A stretch of DNA of 64,000 nucleotides from an uncultured Prevotellaceae bacterium (GTDB lineage: Bacteria; Bacteroidota; Bacteroidia; Bacteroidales; Bacteroidaceae). Each line of letters opens with the position of its first letter. Position 1 is the stretch's first letter. The notes beneath the pieces were generated by a model that worked only from the letters and a program-made list of their open reading frames with translations, ran no database searches and was not told the DNA's origin. The translations under genes and the position numbers were made by a program. Shown here one piece after another: positions 18,218 to 27,199 of this stretch. Where the stretch lies: assembly GCA_900316265.1 (NCBI GenBank), contig ONCH01000025.1:1-64000 (forward strand). Direction: 5' to 3'.

Positions 18218-18979
18218 ATGAAATACTTTGTGTTTTGCCAGAGCGATCTGGTGTTAGAGAAGGTCGGAAACGGCTACCAGATACCCGAAGAGGCACCCAC
18301 TGCCACCAAGCCATGGACCACCGTGATGGACATTGACGGTGCCAAGGCCTACCGTATTGATGCACCTCTCACCGCTAACCCCTCACCACTCCCTTCTCAC
18401 CACTATGAGATGTGTGGTCTGCGACAAAGCTACTACAAACTGTCGGAGGCCGACTACCGACTGGCAGGCAAGTGCCACGAGTTGCTCTACTGGGACCAAA
18501 ACACGAAGTTCTGCGGAGTCTGTGGCGGCACCATGCGCTTCGACACCGCCATCTCCAAGAAGTGCGAGCATTGCGGCAAGGAGATATGGCCGTTCTTGGC
18601 CCCTGCAGTCATCGTCCTTGTGCGCAAGGGCGACGAGGTGCTACTGGTGCACGCCAACAACTTCCGCGACGACCACTACGGACTGGTGGCAGGTTTCGTA
18701 GAGACTGGCGAGACGCTGGAGGAGGCTGTCTATCGCGAGGTAATGGAAGAGACAGGCTTGCACATCACCAATCTGAAGTATTTCGGCAGTCAGCCTTGGC
18801 CCTACCCCTGCGGCCTGATGGTGGGCTTCACAGCCGACTACGATTCTGGCAAGATACACCTACAGCGCTCCGAGTTGTCAAAAGGTGCTTGGTTCGACCG
18901 CAACCACCTGCCCCACATTCCTGAGAAACTGTCTATCGCCCGTCAACTACTTGATTCATGGCTGGAGGAAGAAAGATGA
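18218..18979 (+). CDS. nudC: NADH pyrophosphatase-type Nudix hydrolase (NudC)
   Basis: The protein has 253 residues. A zinc ribbon (CGVCGG near 97, CEHCGK near 116) precedes a complete Nudix box from GFVETGETLEEA to EVMEETGL near 158-180, with SQPWPYPCGLMVGF just after, the NudC signature. It hydrolyses NAD(H) and may remove NAD caps from RNA. Residues about 50-61 (PLTANPSPLPSHH) are encoded by five CTCTCAC-type heptanucleotides at 18366-18400, apparently an insertion in a variable loop. The stop overlaps the next start (ATGA at 18976-18979). Confidence 0.92.
   Translation: MKYFVFCQSDLVLEKVGNGYQIPEEAPTATKPWTTVMDIDGAKAYRIDAPLTANPSPLPSHHYEMCGLRQSYYKLSEADYRLAGKCHELLYWDQNTKFCGVCGGTMRFDTAISKKCEHCGKEIWPFLAPAVIVLVRKGDEVLLVHANNFRDDHYGLVAGFVETGETLEEAVYREVMEETGLHITNLKYFGSQPWPYPCGLMVGFTADYDSGKIHLQRSELSKGAWFDRNHLPHIPEKLSIARQLLDSWLEEER
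18366..18400. repeat. Heptanucleotide array inside nudC (5 units)
   Basis: The units are CTCTCAC, CGCTAAC, CCCTCAC, CACTCCC and TTCTCAC. The pyrimidine-rich strand is the coding strand, as in all other intragenic arrays here. Confidence 0.7.
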
Positions 18980-20376
18980 GAAAGATGCGACCCATAGCCA
19001 CTATTGCCGATATCCTTATCATGGCAGTGGTGGCTCTTGTCAATCCGCTCAACCCCTTCCACAACCGTTATCCAGGCACTCCACCCCGCATTCCTGACAA
19101 GGTGGAGATACGCTACACCCCCAACACCGCCATCGACTCCACACAGCAGGCACGCCTCCATGCGGAGATGGACGAGATGCGCTACTACTTCAAGGTGCAT
19201 AATGTCTCTGACGAGGGCTACCACCTCGTCGCACGCTATCACGAAGTGCTCAAGCAGAAAGCCAGAAGCACCAACAAATCAAGCAAAGCCAGCAACATCG
19301 TCCGCATCGCCGCCAAGGACCGTCCCATGCCTGCTGTCCGGATGAGTGGTGGCTATTGGAAAGCAGGTCACTTCTTCGTCGGTGCACTCCACGGCAAGGG
19401 CATTGCCCGCGACTGGCGGGGACGCATCGTTTCTGCCCAGTGGGATGCCGACACCGTGGTCTCTGCCACCCGCCTCGACGAGCAAGGCATCTACCGCGGA
19501 CAGATGGACCAGTTCCTACAGGCCTACGGACAAGGCACGATGGACGAATGGGACGGCTGTCACAAGGAGGGTTTCTGGCAGGACGACCAGCTGCATGGCT
19601 TTGCCTTCGACTCCTCGCCCAACCACCAGTTGCGCATTGGTGAGTGGAAGGCAGGAAAGTTTTTGGGAGAGAAGTTAAAATATACGACAGAACGCATCTA
19701 CGGCATCGACATCTCGCGCCACCAGCACGAGAAAGGCCGCAAGCGCTATGGCATTGATTTCTCGAAACTTCGCATCACTTCGCTGGGCAAGCGCCACGAC
19801 ACGCAAGGGCGCACATTCCCTGTCTCTTTTATTTACATCAAATCCACCGAAGGCACTACCATCCGCAACCGCTATTTCATGTCCGATTACATGAAGGCCA
19901 AGAAACAGGGCATCCATGTCGGTGCCTACCATTTTTTCTCCATGAAGTCGTCGCCAGTGTTGCAGGCACGCTACTTCGTCAACCACACGCTGTTCCGCAA
20001 GGGCGACTTCCCACCCGTGCTCGATGTGGAGCCTACCGACGCACAAATCAAGGCCATTGGCGGCTCTGAAGTGCTGATGAACCGCATCCGCACCTTCATG
20101 CAGATTGTCGAACAGCGCACCGGCATGCGCCCTATCCTCTATGTCAGTCAGATGTTCATCAACCGCCACATGAAAAACGCTACGGATATCAAGCAGAGAT
20201 ACAACGTATGGATAGCCCGCTACAGCCAGTATAAGCCCGACGTCAAGCTAGCCTATTGGCAACTCTGTCCCGATGGTCGCGTGGACGGCATCACGGGCGA
20301 AGTAGATATCAACGTCTTCAACGGCTACCAAGACCAGTTCACGGAGTTCGTCAGGACCGGCTTTCTCACCCATTAA
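18976..20376 (+). CDS. Membrane-anchored MORN-GH25 lysozyme-like protein
   Basis: The protein has about 466 residues. A hydrophobic segment near 10-25 (IADILIMAVVALV) is followed by a linker, MORN-like repeats (about 130-235, GALHGKGIARDW, YGQGTMDEWDG), then a GH25 muramidase domain (about 241-466). The GH25 catalytic acids are present in YGIDISRHQ and VLDVEPTD. It should cut the beta-1,4 bond between MurNAc and GlcNAc, in wall remodelling or against other bacteria. I use the ATG at 18976 because it overlaps the nudC stop; 18958 is also in frame. Its 3' end overlaps convergent trmN6 by 11 bp. Confidence 0.87.
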   Translation: MRKMRPIATIADILIMAVVALVNPLNPFHNRYPGTPPRIPDKVEIRYTPNTAIDSTQQARLHAEMDEMRYYFKVHNVSDEGYHLVARYHEVLKQKARSTNKSSKASNIVRIAAKDRPMPAVRMSGGYWKAGHFFVGALHGKGIARDWRGRIVSAQWDADTVVSATRLDEQGIYRGQMDQFLQAYGQGTMDEWDGCHKEGFWQDDQLHGFAFDSSPNHQLRIGEWKAGKFLGEKLKYTTERIYGIDISRHQHEKGRKRYGIDFSKLRITSLGKRHDTQGRTFPVSFIYIKSTEGTTIRNRYFMSDYMKAKKQGIHVGAYHFFSMKSSPVLQARYFVNHTLFRKGDFPPVLDVEPTDAQIKAIGGSEVLMNRIRTFMQIVEQRTGMRPILYVSQMFINRHMKNATDIKQRYNVWIARYSQYKPDVKLAYWQLCPDGRVDGITGEVDINVFNGYQDQFTEFVRTGFLTH

Positions 20377-21031
20377 GATAGAACGCCCCTGTCAATTGCT
20401 GGTAGCGCTCATCGCCAATGGTCAGCACCTCCTTCTCGCACGCGCAAGGATGTTTCCTGAATGCCAGCAGATAGCGCTTCACGGGCTTCCGTTCCGTGGT
20501 TCTCACCCCACACACCCTGCTGGGGAAGAAACCCACGAAGATAGCCTCATCCTCCATGCGCTGACGATAGTCAAACGGCACCACCACAGAGAACTCGCCC
20601 TCGTCAGCCAAGAGTCTGTGGGCTGCTTTCATCAGCTCGCCATACGAGAGCGTCGCCGTGTGGCGAGCCATGTTGCGCTGTTCATCGGGAGCCTGTAGCG
20701 AGTCAATGAAAAACGGTGGATTGCTCACTATCGCCTCATACTCCCCTTGGTGTTCCTGCACGGCCTGCTGCACTACGCTGACCTGCTTGACAAACGCTGA
20801 CTGCGCCACGTTCTGCTGTGCCTGCCTCACCGCGCCCTCGTCGATATCTATCGCCACGACCTGTGCCTCCGGATATCGTTGTGCCATCAGCAGCGCTATG
20901 ATGCCCGTTCCCGTGCCTACGTCCAGCACCCGCCGTCCGCCTTGCGCCCACGCTCCCAGCAGTACGCCATCGGTACCCACCTTCATGGCGCACAGCTCCT
21001 GCTCTATGGTAAACTGCTTGAATTGAAACAT
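20366..21031 (-). CDS. trmN6: tRNA1(Val) (adenine(37)-N6)-methyltransferase family protein
   Basis: A Rossmann methyltransferase with VGTDGVLLGAWA, SAM motif VLDVGTGTGIIALLMAQ and the N6-adenine signature IVSNPPFF. This order is that of YfiC/TrmN6. I choose the ATG at 21031, 14 bases after a TACCTTTG box. The frame is open to 21088, but that start would lie upstream of the promoter. It converges with the GH25 gene, overlapping 20366-20376. Confidence 0.88.
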   Translation of the reverse strand: MFQFKQFTIEQELCAMKVGTDGVLLGAWAQGGRRVLDVGTGTGIIALLMAQRYPEAQVVAIDIDEGAVRQAQQNVAQSAFVKQVSVVQQAVQEHQGEYEAIVSNPPFFIDSLQAPDEQRNMARHTATLSYGELMKAAHRLLADEGEFSVVVPFDYRQRMEDEAIFVGFFPSRVCGVRTTERKPVKRYLLAFRKHPCACEKEVLTIGDERYQQLTGAFYLNG

Positions 21032-21044
21032 AACCTTTTGCATG

Positions 21045-21052
21045 CAAAGGTA
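21045..21052 (-). promoter_or_regulatory. -7 box TACCTTTG for trmN6
   Basis: Exact match on the minus strand; it fixes the trmN6 start at 21031 instead of 21088. Confidence 0.6.
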
Positions 21053-21169
21053 CTGTTTTTTAACAATATCGACAAATTTTCTCCCCATTAATGACGCCGA
21101 ACAGCACGCATTAATGTTTTTTCATAATAAGAAAACGACAGATTGCATGGTTAGTTCATCACTTTTATG

Positions 21170-21177
21170 TACTTTTG
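21170..21177 (+). promoter_or_regulatory. -7 box TACTTTTG for the metalloprotease
   Basis: Exact TAnnTTTG match, 25 bases before the ATG at 21203. It argues against the in-frame ATG at 21167. Confidence 0.6.
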
Positions 21178-21202
21178 CACAGAGAAACTAAATAATAAGA
21201 CA

Positions 21203-24001
21203 ATGAACAAAGTATTAACCCTGATGTTGGCCCTCGCCATGATAAGCATGACGACAAGGGCAGAGATGAAGAAAGACTCGAGCAAAGCCAAAGCCGAACA
21301 GGTCAAGCAAGAGAAGAAAGAAAAGAAAGAGAAGAAAAAGGCGGCTAAAGCGTTCAGCAACAAGAAACTGTACACCTTTGCCAGCAAGCGTGGCATCATG
21401 GTGATGAACGCCAAGGGGACTGGTCTGACGACCCTGCGACTACGCCCTGACGCCCCAGAGAAAGACAGGAGCTTTGCCTTCCTCTTCGTCAACGGCAAGC
21501 ACTATCTCTACAGTCCTACTGCCAAGAAATTCCTGAGTGCTGACGGTAGCTTCGTTGACCATATCGGCTCAGCCTTCACCTTCGACAAGAGTCAGGCTGA
21601 CGGCAAGTTCAAATATATGCTGTCGACCACCAACAAGGAGGGTCAGTCGCTGTATGTCAACACCAACGACTCAAACAAGATAGTCATCAACAGCCACCAG
21701 ACAGCTGACGACGGCAACCGCTGGCAAATCACGCCGGCAGGGAAGTTCAATCCCAAGGACGCCATGAGCATGGCCCAGAAGCCTGCGCCCAAATACAGCC
21801 TGTACCGCAAGGGTTTGTTCAACGTGCTGAAAGAGGAGAACGACTGGTTCTTCGAGATTCCCGATTCACTCATCGGATGCGACTTCCTCAACACCACACG
21901 TTATACCTCTACGCCTTCTGGTTGCGGACTGTTTGGAGGTGAGATGATCAGTCAGCAGACGGTCTATTTCCAAAAGGGCGTCGACAACCAACTGCTGTTG
22001 CGTGTGCGACTCTTTGTCAACGTCAGCGACTCTACACAAAGCATCAACAAGGCCATCATCGTCTCCAACGAGAATCCTATCATTGCCTCGTTCAAGATAG
22101 AGTCTCACAATGACAAGCGCTACAAAATCAAGGTGACCAGCTTCCTCACCGAGGATAATCCCAACACCGCCCTGCCCCGTTCGGTGAAGTCGCGATTCCA
22201 GCTTACCAACATGTTCAGGGAATTGTCGTACGTCGAGGACATCAAGACCTTCCCCCTGAATACCGAGGTGCGCATGGTGAAGACCTACAACTCATCAGGC
22301 AGACTGGCCTCGGCACGCAGTACCGACAGGGTGACGTTCGGCATCAACCTCTCGTTTGTGCTGCTCCCCACCGACCTGATGAAGCCCCGCTTCTACGACC
22401 CGCGCGTAGGCTATTTCACCCACGGCTTCAACAGTTATAACGACGGACAGCAACGTGTCAAGGCAAAGCGCTTTATCAGTCGCTGGCGCCTGGAGCCACG
22501 TCCGGAGGATGTCGAGAAGATGCGTCGTGGCGAACTGGTAGAGCCCATCAAGCCTATCGTCTACTACATAGATCCTGCCACGCCCAAGCAGTGGCGCAAA
22601 TACCTCATTGCCGGTGTCAACGACTGGCAGAAAGCCTTTGAGAAGGCAGGCTTCAAGAATGCCATCTACGCCCTGGAGTGGCCTGAGGGCAAGGACAGTG
22701 TGATGTCTATGGAGGACGCCCGTTTCTCCGTCATCCGCTACCTGGCTTCGCCCATCGCCAATGCCTATGGACCTCATGTCAGCGACCCGCGTACTGGCGA
22801 GATTCTGGAGAGCCACATCTGCTGGTACCACAATGTGATGTCGCTCGTTCACGACTGGTATATGGTGCAGGCCTCCTCTATTGACGAGGCTGCGCGCAAG
22901 ATGCACTATGACGAGGAACTGATGGGACAGCTCATCCGCTTCGTATCGTCGCACGAGGTAGGCCACACGCTTGGTCTGCGCCACAACTTCGGTGCCTCCA
23001 GTTCGGTACCTGTCGAGAAGCTGCGCGACAAGGCATGGGTCGAGGAACACGGCCATACGCCCAGCATCATGGACTATGCCCGTTTCAACTACGTGGCACA
23101 GCCTGAAGACGGCATGACGCAGCACGAGATATTCCCACGCATCAACGACTACGACATGTGGGCCATCCAGTGGGGCTACACGCCCATGCTCGATGCCGAG
23201 AACGAAGAGGCAGACTATCGTGCCCTGCAGTCGCTGTTTGAGAAAGAGGGCGTGGCTAACAATCCGCGACTCTGGTGGGGCGATGGCGAGACGGACCAGG
23301 ACGACCCTCGCCGGCAAACGGAGGATCTGGGCGACGACGCCGTGAAAGCCAGCGAGTACGGCATTCTGAACCTGAAGCGCGAAATCGTGAAACTGCCAGA
23401 GTGGACCCGCTCTGAGGACGACATCTACAACGAGAACCTCAGGAGCATGTACGATGAGATTCTGGACCAGTTCCAGCGCTATAACGGACATGTTATCAAT
23501 AACATAGGCGGACAGCTGGAGAACTTCAAGACCATCGACGAGCAGGGCGACGTTTACCGTCCACAGCCTCGCGAGAAGCAGATGAAAGCCATGCAGTATG
23601 TGGAGCGTCACATCTTCAACGAGCCCGTCTGGTTGCGCAATGTGCCCTATGCCAAGCGTCTGGAGGCAGACCCCAATAACCTCACCCGTCCTATCGCCAC
23701 GCGCAACATCTCACGTCTCATCAACCGCCTGTACTCACTCAACGACCTCTACAAGGCCGATGAATACCTTGGCGACCTGAGCCGAATGATTATGAAGGAC
23801 GCCACGCAAGCCAACCTCACCCCCTATCGCAAGACCCTGCAGACGCAATACGTCAACACGCTCATCAACCACTTGAATAACAGCAAGCGCCCCGAAGTGC
23901 TGCAGGCACTCAAACAACTGCAAAAGAGACTGGCTGCAGGCAGCACGGCTCATGCCGTTGCCCTGAAGGACGCCATCGACCGCGCGCTGGTCATCAAGTA
24001 A
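21203..24001 (+). CDS. Secreted zinc-dependent metalloprotease (DUF5117/DUF5118 type)
   Basis: The protein has about 932 residues. The signal peptide (LTLMLALAMISMTTRA) is followed by a very Lys/Glu-rich segment (about 25-50), then large beta-rich domains typical of the Bacteroidetes DUF5117/DUF5118 proteases. The zinc site HEVGHTLGLRHN lies near 583, a metzincin-type HExxHxxGxxH motif, with SIMDYARFNY shortly after acting as the Met-turn. It probably degrades peptides outside the cytoplasm; substrates are unknown. A clear hairpin terminator lies at 24032-24069. Confidence 0.92.
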   Translation: MNKVLTLMLALAMISMTTRAEMKKDSSKAKAEQVKQEKKEKKEKKKAAKAFSNKKLYTFASKRGIMVMNAKGTGLTTLRLRPDAPEKDRSFAFLFVNGKHYLYSPTAKKFLSADGSFVDHIGSAFTFDKSQADGKFKYMLSTTNKEGQSLYVNTNDSNKIVINSHQTADDGNRWQITPAGKFNPKDAMSMAQKPAPKYSLYRKGLFNVLKEENDWFFEIPDSLIGCDFLNTTRYTSTPSGCGLFGGEMISQQTVYFQKGVDNQLLLRVRLFVNVSDSTQSINKAIIVSNENPIIASFKIESHNDKRYKIKVTSFLTEDNPNTALPRSVKSRFQLTNMFRELSYVEDIKTFPLNTEVRMVKTYNSSGRLASARSTDRVTFGINLSFVLLPTDLMKPRFYDPRVGYFTHGFNSYNDGQQRVKAKRFISRWRLEPRPEDVEKMRRGELVEPIKPIVYYIDPATPKQWRKYLIAGVNDWQKAFEKAGFKNAIYALEWPEGKDSVMSMEDARFSVIRYLASPIANAYGPHVSDPRTGEILESHICWYHNVMSLVHDWYMVQASSIDEAARKMHYDEELMGQLIRFVSSHEVGHTLGLRHNFGASSSVPVEKLRDKAWVEEHGHTPSIMDYARFNYVAQPEDGMTQHEIFPRINDYDMWAIQWGYTPMLDAENEEADYRALQSLFEKEGVANNPRLWWGDGETDQDDPRRQTEDLGDDAVKASEYGILNLKREIVKLPEWTRSEDDIYNENLRSMYDEILDQFQRYNGHVINNIGGQLENFKTIDEQGDVYRPQPREKQMKAMQYVERHIFNEPVWLRNVPYAKRLEADPNNLTRPIATRNISRLINRLYSLNDLYKADEYLGDLSRMIMKDATQANLTPYRKTLQTQYVNTLINHLNNSKRPEVLQALKQLQKRLAAGSTAHAVALKDAIDRALVIK

Positions 24002-24031
24002 CCAACGAAGTCGTCCACGCGAAGTAACAAG

Positions 24032-24074
24032 ACTGGTGACAGACACGCTGTGATGCGACTGTCACCAGTTTTTG
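24032..24074 (+). terminator. Rho-independent terminator after the metalloprotease
   Basis: ACTGGTGACAG (24032-24042) pairs with CTGTCACCAGT (24059-24069) around a 16-nt loop, followed by a T run. Confidence 0.85.
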
Positions 24075-24143
24075 ATTTTCCGTTAATTCCCTCATCCCTT
24101 TCCATCTTCCACCTAACAGGAACCTGTCGCCTGACATACATAG

Positions 24144-24263
24144 TTAAGCATTGACTACCAACTCCCTGGGCAGGGTAATCACCTTCAGGCGCTCATACCA
24201 GATGCGACTTGAGCCAGCGAAGCGCTTTTGTGTATGGCCACTGATAATGTAATGATAGTGCAT
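24144..24263 (-). CDS. Possible 39-residue small ORF or gene remnant
   Basis: On the minus strand an ATG at 24263 opens 39 codons ending TAA at 24144. The peptide begins MHYHYIISGHTQKRF and ends VITLPRELVVNA. Its composition looks protein-like, but I do not recognise it. Two TGA codons lie just upstream in frame and no promoter box is seen. It may be a real small protein, the tail of a decayed gene, or chance. Confidence 0.25.
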   Translation of the reverse strand: MHYHYIISGHTQKRFAGSSRIWYERLKVITLPRELVVNA

Positions 24264-24303
24264 CAGATATCATCAAGTTGAAGTAGGATTAACAGGGCCG
24301 AAA

Positions 24304-24555
24304 TACGCAACTACGCAAATACGCAAATACGCATTAAGGGCGTTTTTGAGGTGTTTTTGCGACATTTTGGGGCGTTTTTCGGGGGCTTAGTGTCTGAGTG
24401 GGTGAATATTTTTATGATTTTCCTAATTTATCGATAATGTATAAAATATATGTTTAATTTATATATATAATATATTATATATATAAATTAAGTTGTTAGG
24501 TCTATAGTTTAAAATGGCGCTTATTGCGTAGTTGCGTATTTGCGTATTTGCGTAG
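24304..24555. repeat. Inverted octamer arrays (TACGCAAA type) around an AT-rich core
   Basis: Four tandem octamers TACGCAAM at 24304-24335 face four reverse-complement octamers TTGCGTAK at 24524-24555. Between them are several GCGTTTTT runs and an alternating AT tract (about 24450-24490). The arms could pair into a long hairpin or serve as iterons flanking an easily melted core. Apart from this element, a terminator, a doubtful small ORF and a possible RNA, I see nothing in 24002-24841. Confidence 0.75.
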
Positions 24556-24624
24556 TTTGAGATTTTCGCGAGGTGCCAGCTCACTTTCCGGGCAGAACTC
24601 TTGACTTAGGGTACCTTTTTTTAG

Positions 24625-24632
24625 TAACTTTG
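24625..24632 (+). promoter_or_regulatory. Promoter TTGA-N20-TAACTTTG upstream of a possible RNA
   Basis: TTGA (24601-24604), 20 bases, then TAACTTTG (24625-24632), the full Bacteroidetes promoter layout. There is no reading frame directly after it, while lon has its own box 200 bp downstream. Confidence 0.6.
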
Positions 24633-24637
24633 CATAC

Positions 24638-24755
24638 GGATTTAATAATCCGCATGCACGTGAGGCGTAACAGCGGAAGGCGGAAACATCAGATTTGGAG
24701 ACGGAGCCGTTACGGGGCGCTCACAAAAGAGGCTGATAATCAACTTTAAATTGTA
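24638..24755 (+). ncRNA. Possible structured RNA or leader between array and lon
   Basis: It begins just after a complete promoter. It contains a hairpin CGGATTTAATAATCCG (24637-24652) and a larger stem formed by GTGAG/CTCAC with GTAAC/GTTAC around a purine-rich loop with GGAAGG (about 24660-24722). It is GC-rich compared with its surroundings and has no open frame. The family is not recognised. It could be a stand-alone small RNA or a 5' leader of lon. Confidence 0.35.
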
Positions 24756-24824
24756 ACAATATGATATCTTTGGTTCAAATATTAAATTATCTTATCGCGT
24801 GCGCGTTATTTCGAAAAAATATCG

Positions 24825-24832
24825 TACCTTTG
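24825..24832 (+). promoter_or_regulatory. -7 box TACCTTTG for lon
   Basis: Exact match 10 bases before the ATG at 24842, implying a nearly leaderless message unless the ATG at 24860 is used. Confidence 0.55.
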
Positions 24833-24841
24833 CACCTCATT

Positions 24842-27156
24842 ATGGAAGATAAAATTACAATGTACATGGATAACAAGAACAGGTCGTTCTCGATGATAGC
24901 CGATGTAGAAGGCGAATACAGCGACCTGACGAATATGGAAATGCCTGACGCATTGCCTATTCTTGCTGTGCGCAACCTGGTATTGTTCCCTGGTGTGGTG
25001 TCGCCCATCCTGATTGGTCGCGAGTCGAGCATGTCGCTCATCCGCAAGGCCGAGAAGAAGGACGGGCTGATTGGTGTGGTATGTCAGCGAGACCCAGAGG
25101 TGGAGAGTCCCATTCGTGCCGACCTCTACGACATGGGTGTCTTTGCGAAGGTGCTGAAGATATTGACGCTGCCCAACGGCAATATTACTGCCATCGTGCA
25201 GGGCTTGGGCCGTCTGCGCCTGCTGGAGCTGGTGAAATACCAGCCGTATATCGTCGGACGCGTGGCTGCTGCCCCTGAAGACGAGCCCGACAAGCGCGAC
25301 ATGGAGTTCAAGACAGCAGTGGAAGACCTGCGCAACCAGACTGCCGAGTATATCCACATGAGCGACGAGATACCCGAAGAGGCATCGTTTGCCATCAAGA
25401 ATGTGGCCAACAACATGATGGCGCTGAACTTCATCTGCTCGAACATGCCATTCAGCGTGAAGGAGAAGATGGCCCTGCTGACACTTGACAGCATCAAGGA
25501 GCGCCTGTTCAGTTGCATGCGCATCGTGAACCGCGAAATCAACTTGCAGAGTCTGAAGCTGGACATCCGCAACAAGACGCGCGACGACATTGACGAGCAG
25601 CAGCGCAACTACTTCCTGCAGCAGCAGATCAAGAACCTGCAGGCAGAGATGGGCAACGAGAGCACGCCGGAGAAGAAGGAACTGCTGGAGAAGGCTGCCG
25701 ACAAGAAGTGGCCTGAGGAGGTGGAGAAATTCTTCTACAAGGAACTGGAGAAGCTGGATCAGGTGAATCCCAATTCGCCCGACTTCAACGTGCAGCTGAC
25801 CTACCTGCAGACGCTGGTAGGACTGCCTTGGGGAGAATACACGAAGGACGACCTGGACCTGAAGCGTGCACAGAGAATACTGGACCGCGACCACTACGGC
25901 ATGGAGAAGGTCAAGGAGCGCATCCTGGAATATATCGCCGTGCTGTCGCTGCGTGGCGACCTGAAGAGGCGGTCTGCACGACGAGGCAGAGATTCGCGGT
26001 CACCGCCGCACGTATATCGGTGCCATGCCTGGCCGCATCATCAAGAATATCCAGAAGGCAGGAAGCAGCAACCCCGTATTCATCCTTGACGAGATAGACA
26101 AGGTGACGCAGAACACGCACAACGGCGACCCCGCCAGTGCACTGCTGGAGGTGCTCGACCCAGAGCAGAACAACGCCTTCCACGACAACTATCTGGACGT
26201 GGACTACGACCTGTCGAAGGTGATGTTCATTGCCACCGCCAACAACCTCGGCACCATTCCCCGTCCGCTGCTGGACCGCATGGAAATCATCGAGGTCAGT
26301 GGCTACATCACGGAGGAGAAATACGAGATTGCCAAGCGCCACCTGGTGCCCAAGGAGAAGGACAACACGGGTCTGAAGAACCAGAAGCTGACCTTCAACA
26401 AGGCAGCCATCGAGAAAATCATTGAGCAATATACCCGCGAGAGTGGTGTGCGCCAGCTGGAGAAGCAGATCAACAAGGCCCTGCGCAAGGTGGCTGTGAA
26501 ATATGCCACCAATGGCGAGCTGCCCTACGACAAGATTACCCCCACAGAGCTGGAGGACCTGCTGGGCAAGCCCCCCTTCTATCGCGACATCTACCAGGGC
26601 AACGCATACGCCGGCGTAGTAACCGGACTGGCATGGACCAGCGTGGGTGGCGAGATATTGTTCATCGAGACCTCGCTGTCGAAGGGCAAGGCTGGCAAGC
26701 TGACGCTGACAGGAAACCTGGGCGACGTCATGAAAGAGTCGGCAGTGATAGCCCTGGAATATGTCAAGGCTCACGTGGACCTGTTGGGCATAGACTACCG
26801 CATCTTCGACCACGGCTGGTATCACCATTGCCACCAGTATTGCCTCGGCGCTGACACAGCGCAAGGTACGCAAGAACACGGCAATGACAGGCGAGATAAC
26901 GCTACGAGGCAAGGTGCTGCCCGTGGGTGGCATCAAGGAGAAGATTCTGGCTGCCAAGCGTGCAGGCATCACGGACATCGTGATGTGCAAGGAGAACGAG
27001 AAGGACATCAACGAGATTCCGGAGATGTACCTGAAGGGCGTCACCTTCCACTATGTAGAGAGCATCAAGGACGTCTGGAACTTCGCGCTGACAGACGAAT
27101 TGGTTGAGCACCCCATGGACTTCACCATTCCCAAGGACGAAGAGAAGAAGAGTTAA
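24842..27156 (+). pseudogene. lon: Lon protease gene with two internal deletions (Walker A and catalytic serine blocks missing)
   Basis: The N-terminal substrate domain (LPILAVRNLVLFPGVVSP), coiled coil and AAA+ segments ([28 protein letters not shown]) match Lon, as does the protease part ([40 protein letters not shown]). At about 25966 the sequence jumps from LSLRGDLK to [11 protein letters not shown]. This omits about 100 bp with the Walker A motif GPPGVGKT and shifts the frame. At about 26813 it jumps from GIDYRIFD to [10 protein letters not shown]. This omits about 50-56 bp with the PKDGPS catalytic serine and shifts the frame again. As written no functional Lon can be made. Assembly error must be excluded first. 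Confidence 0.85.
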
Positions 27157-27199
27157 GAGGTAAGAGTTAAGAGTTAAGAATTAAGAGTTAAGAATTGAA
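27151..27199. repeat. AGTTAAG heptad array bridging lon stop and tgt start (7 units)
   Basis: Units from 27151: AGTTAAG, AGGTAAG, AGTTAAG, AGTTAAG, AATTAAG, AGTTAAG, AATTGAA. The lon TAA lies in the first unit and the tgt TTG in the last, so the array is the whole intergenic region. Confidence 0.85.

Noticed and set aside
22295..23611. 438-codon minus-strand open frame
   Set aside because: It is antisense to the metalloprotease, whose zinc motif and domains are clear. It is a shadow frame caused by codon bias.
24638..24755. SRP (4.5S) RNA, because of GGAAGG in a loop
   Set aside because: The flanking AGCAG-type symmetric loop of the SRP core is not visible, so I left it as an unassigned possible RNA.
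25960..26820. Programmed frameshifts or an intein in lon
   Set aside because: Essential residues are absent instead of interrupted, and no slippery site or intein motifs are present. Deletion is the simpler reading.
25911..27044. 377-codon and 362-codon minus-strand frames opposite lon
   Set aside because: No recognisable motifs, and the plus strand encodes unmistakable Lon segments.
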